A stretch of DNA of 50,000 nt from Symbiodinium natans (taxonomy: Eukaryota; Sar; Dinophyceae; Suessiales; Symbiodiniaceae). Below the pieces are notes generated by a model. The model saw only the letters and a program-made list of their open reading frames with translations, had not been told where the DNA came from and did no database searches. The stretch is taken from assembly GCA_905221605.1 (NCBI GenBank), contig CAJNDS010002136.1, positions 470,001 through 520,000 of the forward strand. The letters run 5' to 3'. Shown here piece after piece: positions 20,714-31,800 of the stretch; the stretch's first letter is position 1; each line of letters opens with the position of its first letter. The translations under genes were made by a program, and so were the position numbers.

Positions 20714-20830
20714 TTGGGTTAGGGGTTAGGGTTTAGGGTTTAGGGTTTAGGGTTTAGGGTTTAGGGTTTAGGGTTTAGGGTTTAGGGTTTGGGGTTTGGG
20801 GTTTAGGGTTTTGGGTTTTGGGTTTAGGGG
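20714..20830 (+). repeat. TTTAGGG array joined to solo ends of palindromic element A
   Basis: The unit TACTTGGAGGTTCATGGTAC occurs at 20693 directly before this array, and again at 20831 directly after it. Confidence 0.93.
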
Positions 20831-20964
20831 TACTTGGAGGTTCATGGTACTTATAACCCAGCTATAACTGTTTTATAAGCCACTTATGAACCCCTTAAGT
20901 GCCCTAACATGGTCATAACTGGGTAGCAAGTACATTTCTTTGGGTTAAACCATGAACCTCCAAG
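20831..20964. mobile_element. Palindromic element A, copy 1
   Basis: Inverted ends CTTGGAGGTTCATGGTACTT and AAACCATGAACCTCCAAG enclose CATAACTGGGTAG-type inner sequence. About 134 bp, MITE-like. Copy 2 is at 47945. Confidence 0.8.
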
Positions 20965-21715
20965 CAAGGGAGCCAGGGTGCGGATGCGAGTGGTCCAGCT
21001 CTGTGTGCTTTCTCAGGGTGGTTGAGGCGTGCCAGATCAGAAGTGCCCTAGGTTGCAGCTTTTTTGAGCTGTTACCCATTAGTATACTGCCCTTGGAACC
21101 ATAACAAACATAGTATTTCTAATATTCTCTTGGGCTTTATATCAACAAATAAAAAATAGTTCCCAAGGGGGATGTAGATCACCCATCAACCCAGACTTAA
21201 GCAACAGGGCTCTCAACCAGCACACGCAGCTCGAGGGCCCAAGCCATCCCCATCTGGCCGAAAGGCCTTCACTTTGGCTCCTTAACAGGGATTAGATAAC
21301 CCCCCCCCGCTCCTTAACAGACCACCCCCCCCCCCCCCCCCCCCCCCCCCCCAAAAAAACAATCCCTACTAAGGGACTGTTAGTATAAGGGGGAACATCC
21401 CAATCCTTCACCCTGGAATCCGGAAACTCAAACGCCCGAAGCCCGACGTCTGCCCCCAACAAAACACCCGACTGGTCGATCCCTGAAGCCTAAAAAGTGC
21501 CCCCAACTTTCATGCACTCCCACCGAATACAAAATCACATAAGAAATGAATGAAAGCCCCCAGAAAAATGACAATTAAAAGCTGTTAGGTCTACTTGCGA
21601 TGCATTAAGGGGCTACGTGGGCGTAGCTTTTAAGTCCAGGGGAGAAGGATGAAACGCCAACCGAAACCCCGCAAGGGCCCGACCACCATCATGAAGATAC
21701 CATCATGAAGATACC
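20965..21715. other. Unique segment with homopolymers and an exon-edge duplicate
   Basis: Contains a ~32-base C-run at 21321-21352 with flanking inverted CTCCTTAACAG/CTGTTAGTATAAGG. 21671-21698 nearly duplicates the end of the exon at 21869-21970. Confidence 0.6.
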
Positions 21716-21868
21716 CAAAACCCTAAACCCTAAACCCTAATCCCTAAACCCTAACCCCTAACCCCTAACCCCTAAACCCTAAAACCCTAAACCCTAAACC
21801 CTAAACCCTAAACCCTAAACCCTAAACCCTAAACCCTAAACCCTAAACCCTAAACCTAAACCCTAAAC
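21716..21868 (-). repeat. CCCTAAA array
   Basis: About 21 units; forms the 5' end of the intron after the exon at 21869. Confidence 0.96.
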
Positions 21869-21970
21869 CCTGCAAGGCCCCCGACCACCATCATGAAGAT
21901 CAGCGCAAGGCCCTCGGCGGTGGTGCTCGTCGCGACGTACGGGTTCTCCTTCAGCTCGATCTCCTCGGCG
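21869..21970 (-). CDS. Candidate host exon downstream of the retroelement-bearing intron
   Basis: Minus strand: acceptor CTGCAG before 21970, donor GCAGG|GTTTAG at 21869, with the intron starting as a telomere-type array. The 33 codons are strongly G/C-ending (about 30 of 33) and contain EEIELKENPYVATSTTAEG then a hydrophobic LALIFMMVVGGLAG, possibly a membrane segment. A ~28-bp near-copy of the exon end lies in the intron at 21671-21698. Protein not recognised. Confidence 0.6.
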
Positions 21971-22017
21971 CTGCAGGCCCGAGCGGGCCGAGGTGCGCTT
22001 GAGTGCCGTAAACTATA

Positions 22018-22322
22018 ATAACAATAGGTTCATATACGAATACATCAATATATGAATATATTACGATTTGTTTGATATTTATTAACAATAAAAAATAATA
22101 ATGATATAACGAATAATATTCAGAGATTCATGCATCCATATATTAATATGTTCATGTAACAGTGTAATCATGTAATGATTGAACAACATAGAAATACTCA
22201 AAAACATACAAATATAGTACAATAGTAATATAATAATATAGTAATATAGTAACATAGTAATATAGTAATATAGTAATATAGTAATATAGTAATATAGTAA
22301 TATAGTAATATAGTAATATATG
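22018..22322. repeat. AT-rich DNA and left half of TAGTAATA microsatellite
   Basis: AT-rich sequence leads into an 8-bp TAGTAATA tandem array (about 22205-22322) interrupted by the retroelement at 22321. Confidence 0.9.
22317..22320. repeat. Target-site duplication TATA (partner 39609-39612)
   Basis: TATA directly precedes the 5' LTR and directly follows the 3' LTR. Deleting the element and one copy joins ...TAGTAATA-TAG... in perfect 8-bp register. Longer duplications of 4+8n would also fit, so the length is inferred. Confidence 0.75.
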
Positions 22323-22620
22323 TGAGCAGGTCTATGCACGCACGCTGCATGTGCAAAGCTGCCAGGGCCAGTACTGTAGTAGTTTTCCTTTGCATGCGTA
22401 GTTTTGCAATTCGTAACAATGCCAATGTGTTGGCTCAAGTACCGAGCTTGTGCCTTTGAGCACGGTAGTTTCGTACAGTAGCTCTTAGGTTGCTGTGCGG
22501 TCCGACCGGACGCACTCAGGCGTAGCTGCACAAGTGCTTGAACTCGCGAAGTCGTAAAACAGCGTGACCGGGCTGTGATTGCATTGGCTTAGTGCAAGTC
22601 CAGTGCTGGTCGACTTCACA
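22321..22620 (+). repeat. 5' LTR, 300 bp
   Basis: Matches 39309-39608 at 299 of 300 positions by eye, with TGTGA...TCACA termini. It should contain the promoter. No TATA box is obvious, but a TTTTCC tract lies near 22383; TTTT-type motifs have been proposed as dinoflagellate promoter elements. Positions 22428-22439 read TGTTGGCTCAAG, one base from the spliced-leader-like motif seen perfectly in the 3' LTR. Confidence 0.95.
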
Positions 22621-22622
22621 AT

Positions 22623-22634
22623 TGGGGGCTGTTC
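22623..22634 (+). promoter_or_regulatory. Probable tRNA primer-binding site
   Basis: Two bases after the 5' LTR the sequence reads TGGGGGCTGTTC. It starts with the TGG expected as complement of a tRNA 3' CCA end. The priming tRNA was not identified. Confidence 0.5.
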
Positions 22635-22728
22635 TGGGAAATCGTACAGCTCTTGTGCCTACGGCCCGAGTGGGCAAGCATTGCTTTGCTTGTCTGTCGC
22701 GGTCCGTGACCTGGACGCGTGGACTTTG

Positions 22729-22805
22729 TGCCACGCTTGCGGCCTGTTAACCAAGGCGCGGCGCTTCGTGTGCCACGCCTGCGGCCTGCCAACCAAGGCG
22801 CGGCG
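22729..22805 (+). repeat. 42-bp tandem repeat (about 1.8 copies) in the retroelement leader
   Basis: Units starting TGCCACGC at 22729 and 22771 share TGCGGCCTG and AACCAAGGCGCGGCG. The second ends at the first ATG of the long frame (22806). The frame is open upstream only from a GTG at 22719, so this stretch is probably untranslated leader. Confidence 0.7.
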
Positions 22806-25800
22806 ATGTCCGCAGAGGTTGCAGGTCAGGCTGAGGGCGTCACCCTCCTCGAAGCGATCGAGGGTGGTGACGTTCCCTATCCCGAGCGGATGAGCTACGT
22901 CGCTTGGCTTAAGTGGCGTAGGGAGACCGGCAGTCGTCCGCTGTCCAAGCGGGATGGGGTTAGCACAACGCCAGAGCAGGAGGCGGCTCTCTGGCGAAAG
23001 GTCATGAAGTTCCTCCACGACGCCGAAGGCGAGGACGAGGAGGAAGAGGAAGAAGAAGAGGACTCCGAGCTAGTCCCTGAGGCCTCGGGCGCTGGAGGCG
23101 ACAGTCCGCCGCGGGTGGACGTCAGCGCCGCGGCTAGGGAGCTGGCCATGGTCCCTACCGGTGCTGCCTATGTCCCTGCTACGGCACCAGGGTCCCGCCC
23201 GGCGGGACCGTCCGGTCCGCCGTCGACAGCAGGTTCAGTGCCAGGCACCGCAGAGGGCTTGCAGGCGGAGCTGCGCGCGATTTTCCGTCCAGACCAAGAA
23301 CCGGTCGCGGACTACTTGACGCGCGTTTCGCGGATTGTCCTCGCGCTGAAAGCGCATGGAGTCACGGTGAGCTCCCGTGACCTTGACGCCTTAAGCACCA
23401 AAGCCACCCTCCTTGCGGATGAGTTCTCGAAGATAGGCGGGGACTGGCATCCGACAAAGATGGTCCGTCGGCTGCGGACCAGATTCTCGGTCGCGGCTTT
23501 GCGCGGTGGCGAGGACCCCGAAGACGCAGAGGAGATTCAGCGTGAAATCCAATGCATCGGGGAGCTTATCCTCGCGCTAGGGGGAAAAGAAAGCTCGAGC
23601 CAAGAGAAGGTTTGGAGCTCCCCGTCCGATGTGCCAGTTGAAGCCGTGGGGCCGCGTTCCCCAGGGCTCCCACAGCCTGCGACTGCAAGTGGGTTGGGGG
23701 TAGGTTTGGACCGTGGAGGTTTACACACTGCCGAGGTTGCAGGTGGTCCTTCCGCGGCCCGTGACCTGGGCGCGACGGACGGCGATTCCCCTTTGCGCGC
23801 AAAGCTCGCGGCGCTGGAGATGGAGATAGAAGCCCTGAAGCGAGGTTCAGACGGCGGAGGTTCGCAGACCGGGTCCCAAAACCCGGCGGGCGATTTCGCC
23901 GCCGCACTCGCCGCCCAAACTGAAGCGCTGAAAGAAGCGTTAGCGCAGAGGGGCGGGCAAAGCTCCATAACGACGGTCAAAACTGACCTCACGTGGCCGA
24001 CGCTGACCGACGACAAGTCGGACGCGCGAGACGTTGTCCTGTTCTACGAGGAGTTCGAGGACGTCTGCGCGCTCGCCAACAACTGTCGCGGTATGAGTGC
24101 GCGCGAGAAGCTGCTAGCGCTACGCGGGCGCTGCCGCGGCTCGCGCATGAAGACGTACACGAACGCCTACCGCGCAGCGTGGAAGTCGGGAGAGGTTCTC
24201 TCCGACCCACAGGCAGTGTACGACCGCATCAAGAACAAGCACTTGATGTTCGGGGAATCGCGGGAGGAAAGAGAAGTCCGCGTGGATGGTGAGCATGCCT
24301 CCCTCGCTAAGGGCAAGCTCACAGGCCACCAATTCGAGCCTTTGTTTGAGGCGTCGATCGCGGACCTTGAGGCGGTGGGTCTTGGGAAGACCCCGCGAGA
24401 GTTGTATCTCTCGTACCTCCGCAAGACGCCCCCGTATCTCCAAAAGGAGATACGTAATGACAAGCGGTTGTGGCCCGGCGATCCCAAGGACGGCGGGCTG
24501 AGAGGGCCGCAGACTTGGGAGGAGAGCCACAAAGTCGTCTTGGAGTACGAACAGAGGGAAGCAGCGCACCGGGCTGTTTCCCACTCTGTGTACTCCACGA
24601 CCGGCTCTCCAAGCGCGGACCCGTCGGTCGCGCTAGCCGAGGCTCAGAAGGAGATTCGGAGCCTCAAGGCCGCCGCTAAGGCTGCTGCGAAGGGAGCAGC
24701 TGCCGCGGCCAAGGCTGGCGCGGATCAGACGTTTGCCGCTGCGTCGAAGGGAGCTGGCAAAGGAGCGGACAAGAAGATCTGCTTCCACTTTCGCGACCAC
24801 GGGAATTGCCCGAAAGGGGATGCCTGCCCGTACAGCCACGACAAGGAGCTTCGCAGAAAAGCTCTCGCGGCCAAGAAGGGTGACCAAACCTTTGCCACGG
24901 CGAAAGGCAAGGGCAAGGGGAAGGGAGGTGGCAAGGCAAAGGCCAGCGCTAAGCCTAAGGCTGCGGCCAAAGGCGCGGCAAAGCCACCAGGCACTGTTTG
25001 CCCTTTTTTCTCCAAGAATGGGTCGTGCAAGAAAGGAGCCAGCTGCGACATGGTCCACAACCTGACGACCTCGGGAGGGACGCCGGCCTTGCCTGCCAAC
25101 TGGGCCGCGCCCTCCGGGGCTTCCATGTCCAACCCCTTCGCCGCGTTTAGTGTCCAGATGGGCAGCTCAGGCGTCCAGGCAGGCGTCTCAGGAGCCGCAG
25201 GACGCGCCGCGGTGCAGCAGCACGCGCTTCCGTTGAGCAAGGGCGGGCGGGACAAGTTCGCCACCCTGCACGATCTGCCGAAGGGGTGGTGGAGCCTGGC
25301 AGACAACGAGCCAGGAGGCTACCAGTACAGAACGGTAGTCCAGGTGCTCGACCGTAAGGTCGAGTGCATGCTCGACGGATGCGCCGGCGCAAACCACGTG
25401 ACCGAGGAACTTGTGGTGGGCATGATGAACCGGGCTGCAGAGCTGGGGATCGGTACCGAAGATCCCGGCTTCCCGGTCGTGAGACTCGAGAAGTGGGTCC
25501 ACCCCGAATATGTGCATGGCATTGCTTCGGGAGCCCCCGTTCCTCTGAAGGGGGCAGCAGTCTTGCGCGTCACGCTGCTGGAAGGCAGGACGGCGGACGA
25601 CTGTCGCCCCAACACTGAAATTTTCGTGCGATGCAAAATCGCAGCCAGGGGGACGTCCGATTGGCACGGACTGATCCTCGGCGGCAGAGCGTTGGACTGC
25701 GCCGGAAGGATGGGCCTGGGCTTCAGGCCGGGTCCCGACTTTCACGTCCTCGACACGCTGGGAATCAGGATGCCCAGGTGCGAGGATCACAGCAAGACCC

Positions 25801-28800
25801 GGAAGGACAGGGCCTACGCCTTCGAAGCGCGGTTGTCGAGCCTGGACGACGCGTCATGCACCGAGCCTGGGGGCGGAAGCCGGGAGCTCCTCCGCTACGA
25901 CGGGGAAGAGCCTCTCGAGCTCTCGCCAGGCGACGGGGTGCTGGTGCCTGTCGTGCGGGAGCAAGGAGTCTCCGCAGAGGGATCCCTGTCCGAGGTAGTG
26001 CTTCCGGTGGAATGCGGGGTCGAGGCCGTACCAGGCCTTTGGCCCACAGGAGAGGGAAAGGGGTTTGTGTTGCTCGCAGCCCAAGAGTGTGATCACTCTC
26101 TCCAGCCGGGCGAGGTTGTTGCGGAAGTGCGTTCCGGCCTCGTAAGCACTGCGGCCTGTGGTTGTGGCGCGGTTGAGACGGTTTTCGAGTCGGAGCCGTC
26201 TCCGCAGGCATGTGCGGATTGTGGGGTCGCCGTTGCCTCGGTTGACCACGACCCGTGCTTTGCTTGCGGGTCCGCGTCCAGGGCCGCGGCAAGAAGCTTC
26301 CAAGGTTGTTCCTCGTGTGCGCGGTCCTTTGGGCGGCTGCGTACCGGCGCCAGGATCGGTGTGTTATCGGTCCTTGCTGCGGTGACTGTTCTCGCTTCAG
26401 TGTGGAGCGGGAGCGGCCCGGTTGGGCGCCCTGTTGAGGAGCCTGGAGTGCTTACTTGCTTGGACCACCTTCCAAGCGTCGACAGCTGGTGGGAGGCGCC
26501 GGGTGGTTACGCGTCTGTGTGGGGTAGGCGCCCTGCGCAGAAGGACCTCGGGACCCTGGCGGTCGAGAAGGCGCCTTACGAAACGTGCTTGCTTCAGCGC
26601 GTAGGTGAGGCGTGGCGTCTCTGGGACACGAGGGATTTGCGTGTGGCGGAAAGCGTTGCGTGTAGCGATGAAGTTCCCGTCACCGAGCGCCTCGCGGTCT
26701 TTAGGACGCGCAAAGGGCCACGCTGGGCTGGCTGGCGTGAGGGATCGGCCACTGCTGGAAGAGGCGCAAGTGACGCTGTGCGCCCAGCAGACGCGGTCGA
26801 TACGGCGCGCTGCCCGAGCTATCATATCGTGGAGAGCTGGGACATCGAGAAGATGATCGAAGAGCCTCCAACGGACTACTATTATGAGAAGCTCGCGGCA
26901 GATATGCGCGCCCGGCACCCTAAAGCGTGCCCGCACCTCCTCGACCACCTCGTTTCCTTAGAGGGTTTCCTAGATAAGTCAATCTTGTTTGGCTTCTCCT
27001 TTGGAATCAGCAAGGCCGAAGTTTGTGTCTCCAAAGGCAAGTTGCTGGGACACAACATTGGGCGGGACGGGAGTTCGCCTGACGAAGAGCGTTGTCAGGC
27101 GGTGATTGACTTTCCCCCGCTCTGGGAGAAGCTTCACATTCAGCAATTTTTGGGTTGCGCAAACTGGTTGCGCGGCTACCTGCCTGTTGAGTATGGGCAC
27201 GCAGCCAAGATTTTAGGGCAGTGGCAGAAGCCAGGCGCCGTCTTTCCTGAAGGCGGGCTGGGCTCAGCCGCCACCGAGGGTTGCAAAGCCTTTAAAGCGA
27301 TTAAGCGCATGATGCAGAATCGCATCAATTTGGCTACCTTCGATGAGGCCTCTGCTGCGGATGGGTCGTGTCCCCTTGAGCAGATCGCGGATGCGTCGGG
27401 CATCGCGGTAGGGGGCAGCGTCGTGCAGATGACGCGTGACTTGAGTCAGCTCAAGGTGCTTATGACGCACTCAAAGAGCCTGACCCCCGCGCAGCAGAAC
27501 TGGCCGCCCTTGATACAGGAGGCGTTTGCCCAGCTCGAGGTAAAGCGGGCGACACGCCGCATGTTTGGCTCTATTCGGACTCTGTGTTGGACAGATCATG
27601 CCAACCTTACCCGAGCGCAAACATCGGACATCGGAATGGATCCGAAGCTCGTCCGGTGGGTTGCGGAAATCCTTATGGATGGGTCCGAAATAAGGAGCCT
27701 TAGCGGTCGCTCAGCGACGCTGGGTGACAGTTTTAGCCGCAATCCCAAAGATCGGGATGCGCTCCTTGCGGCGAGGACGAAAGACCTCGAGGGCCTTTCG
27801 GGCCAACTCCGAGGTTTCGACCTGGACCAGTACCTCGGAGAGGGTACTGAGGGTGACGGACCAGTGCCCTGGGCGGTCGGCAACGACGCCGTCCCAGAGC
27901 CTGCGGGCCGTGTCCAGGCCGCGGCTGTGCCGATGTGCGTCGTCGCAGCCCTTCCGGTGCGCGTCATGGTTGTCTTTGACTACGCGCGTTGGAAGGAGCA
28001 GGACGCAGAGCTGACTGAGATCAGGCGCGTTTTCCAAGCGAGCCTCCCTGGAGTTTCTGTGGCTGTCAGGGGTTGTTGGGGTCCGTTTGAGGATACCGAC
28101 GGGCTTGCCTCGCATTTTGATTGCGGGGCCGGCAGGCTCGCAGGGACCAAGAAGATCAAGCGGATCAGGGTCGACTTGCTCACTTCGTGTGCCAAGGTTC
28201 TTAGGGAAGCTTCGGGGTTTCGTCCGCAGTTCCTCGTAGGACTTGGACAAGGCGGGCTGGTCACAGCCGTCCTTAGGTGGCCTTTGGTTGTTGAGCTCAC
28301 GCTCCAAGCAAGGAACCTGCAGCGCAAAGAAGCTAGGGCTGTAGGAGAGGCTTGGGCAGGCATCAAGGCTATCTGGGCGGTGCGGCCACGCCTTTGGCGC
28401 ACGCAGCAAGGCCACTTGGAAGTGGCCGAGGCTTGTCCGGAACTCAAGAAGGATTTTCCGGAGCCTCCCCTGCGAGGTTTTGGGATCGTAGGGAAGCAGG
28501 CATTGGGGGCGGAAGTTCTGCGGTCCTTGAGGTTGGACGCGGTTCGTTCCATCGATGATGCCAGCATTAGAGGGATGCTGGACGAACCGTCACGACCCCT
28601 CTGGGACCATGAGGGTCTATGCATCTGCGGCAAGCGGACCTACCTGTTTTCTCGCTGCCCCGCCTGCATCGAGAAAGAGGCAGTCGATACCTCGGTGGAG
28701 ATAGCCGAGCGGGAGGAGCCCGAACCTCCGCTTGAGGGCGACCTTGAGGCCCATGAGGTGGGCCTAGAGGTCAACTCCGTCCTTGCAACCTTGGATAGGA

Positions 28801-31800
28801 CAGGAGGTTTGTTTAGGGTTAGGTCCTCAACCATCCAACAATGGGCGGTAGGGTTCAGGACTACGCCCAAAGACGTCCCAGTTCCCACAGTATATGGCAT
28901 GCTGAGTGGGAAGTTATGGAAGAAGGGCCATTCCATGAAGCTCAGCCTCGGCTCCCAGCACAAGGATCTTTCCAAGTGGGGCGATGTGAAGCCTTACTGG
29001 ACCACATGGGTGGTTAGAGAAGATGGTGCTGTGGTGGCGGGGCACAACTGCTCGTCCCTGGATGCGGTTCAGGGCGACATCGTCGTGCATTGGTCGTCAG
29101 TGGTGAACTGGCACGGCCACAGACATGTCGTGAATGAGCAGTGCGAAGTGCTCTGGAGGTCTAAGGGCAAGGAGGTTGCCTTAGACCCCTCCTTCGGCAA
29201 GCTGATAGCCCTTGTGGGTAGGGTTACTCAGGTCATTGGCTGGCGGGCAACCGGAGAAGCCTCGGATCCCCGCGGTTCTACCCGGCAGGCGTCAAGGGTC
29301 CTTGCTCAATTCTCTGCGTCAAATGAGGGCGTAGAAGGGCATTGGACCGCGGGCGCTACCAGTCGCGGGAAGAATGCCAATGAGTGCAAGCTGCAGGGTA
29401 GAGTTTTGGCGTTTATGGGTGAGGAGCACGAGGGCCCTGCTGTGGTTCTAGAGCTCGTCAGCCATAGCCCAATCCTGTGTATTTGGGACCTTTCCTCAAC
29501 CAAGGTCAAGGTCGAGTTTAAGGGCGGTGTTCCGTCTTTGAGCCTGGCCGCGGGGGAGGACGAAAATCGTCGCGAACAGCTTGCGGTCGAGGCGAGGGAC
29601 GCGGCGAACATTTCGGAGTTCCGAGTCACGGGATCCCTTCGTACGGCGTGGTACGAGGGCCAGCGGCGCGATCCCTCATTGGCGGGCTCGATTCGCAAGC
29701 CGGAGCCGCCGATGGTGATATCCGGAGACGGGTTGCTGGAGCGCGAGGTGACCCTCAGGACGGGTCAAACCGTCGTCGTCCCAGTGGTTCCCAACGGGGC
29801 TGCGGGCGCGAATGGGGTGACCTGGCGCCGCGCCTGCTCCCATTCAGTCCACTGTGGAGTCCTTGGGGCCCATAGGTCTGCCGAGGTTACCATCAAACTG
29901 CTGGAGAGGGCAGTCTGGTGGCCCGATTTGGAGAAAGATGTGCGGACCTGGGTCGCCAAGTGTCTCGCCTGCATTAAAGGCCGCTCTCGACCGACGAAGG
30001 TTGAAGCTCGTGCGGTCAAGTGTGGCGCCGAGACGTGCTGGCAGGAAGTCAGCGTGGACTGTGAGGGTCCGAACCGAGAGGACAGGGAGGGGCATAGGTA
30101 CTCGCTCACGTACTTCGATTGCCTCAGTCATGCTGTCCTCCTCGAGCCGATGAGGTCTCTGACTCATGCGGAAGTCAGGAGGGCGTTCGTGCGCTGTGTG
30201 CTTCGCAGCAGGACGATCCCGAGCCTCATCAGGTCGGACAGAGGGCCAGAGTTCAAGAACGCGCTCATGGCAGAACTCAGCGCGATGCTTGGGACCGAGT
30301 GGCGGTTTAGCGCGCCCTTGAGGCCTTGTGAGTTGGGCGCAAACGAGCGAGTCCACCAAGAAGTTCAAAAGGTGCTGGGGGCGGTCGTCAGGCAAGTCGG
30401 CGCCTCCCTTTCCGAAGCTTGGTCGGATTGGCTCGTGGTGGCGGAGTACGTCATAGACAACACTCCGGGACCCCACGGGTATACCCCGAGGGACCTAGAG
30501 CGGAGCTGGTCGCTCGCTCTACCACTTGAAAAGGACGTCCTGCGAGACGCCTTGCAGTTTGAACCCATCTCTGATTGGGCTCGGAGCCAGTTCAAACAGT
30601 TCTCGGAGCTAGCTGCTGCGGTCCGAGAGCACTGGACGCGGTCTTCAGAAGCGCGGGCGAAACTTGCAAACCGTCATAGGCGCACTGTGGACCTTAAACC
30701 AGGCGACCGAGTGGTCTGGAACGCTCCGAGGGCCCGTTCAGAGGGGGCGGGGCGTGTGCCTTGGAAACCGGGTCTGACCGGCCCCTGGCGCGTGTTGGAA
30801 GTCAAGGGCCACAGGCTCACCTTGGAGCCCGTGTCGATGGAGTCGGGGGGTACTTCTTCCGCCCGGCGCGGCCCGATGGAGGCGCACGCAGAAGACTGCA
30901 TTCTTGTCCCTGCGGATGCAGATGGCGCGGAATCCCGCGAGCCGGTCGTCTTTGAGGACGATGGAACCGGCGGGGACGACTTGTCTCGCCCCAGCTTAGG
31001 GCAGCAGGTTCAAGGCGACGCCAAGCAGGTGGAGTTCACGCTGACCAGGCGCGGGAGGGACTTCGTCCTCCGCCTTGGTGACCGCATTGCCTATCGGGGT
31101 GTAGGTGGAGGCCCGAAGGTGTGCAGGTTAGGACGGGTCACGCAGGTGGATGCGGCCCGTGCGCAGGTTGGCGTCCATCGCTATCTCCCCGACGCCAGCG
31201 GGGTTCGCGTCAAATGGCGGCTTGCATATATCGCCGAGGACGGAGCGCTCACGCTTTCAGAAGGGACCCGTCCGGCCCACGAAGCGGTTTCTGTGAAGGA
31301 AATCATTTCCAAAATCGACCTAAACCGCGACGGCGTGCTTGCTGCAGCCTCGGCCAGAAAGTTGGATAAGGGAGCGTATTCGTTGCAGGACCGGACGCTC
31401 GAGCGAGCGTCTCGCGCCGGCACGGGTGTACTCTCGATCCAAGAGGCCCTCGCGGACCTCCTGGTCGCGGAACCCCGCGTGTCGCAGCCTAGGGCTTCCC
31501 CAGAGTCGGGTGCTGTCGAGAGTTGGTTCCGGCAGTATTTCCTTGGTGGGGTTGCCGATGTCTTAGAGGTTGCTTGGGGTGACGCGGTCGTTTCCGACGC
31601 GGCTAGGAGGCACGGGTACAGGGTTGTTCCCGCCTTTGTGCAAGGCAAGCAGGCCTACGGGATCACCTGGGATCTGGCCGCAGAAGAGCACTTAGAGGCC
31701 ATTAGCGGCGCTGTTTTGCGCACAGAGCCGAAGGTGCTCGTGATTGGGCTTGAGGGCAAGAATGTGCCCCGGGTTTTCCTCCAGCTAGTCGTCCGGTGTG

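Noticed and set aside
22719-22805. Extension of the polyprotein upstream of ATG 22806
   Set aside because: Only a GTG start is available and the stretch is a non-coding-looking 42-bp tandem repeat.
31311-31350. EF-hand-like DLNRDGVL in the polyprotein
   Set aside because: Only half of a loop, with no Glu at position 12 and no partner hand.
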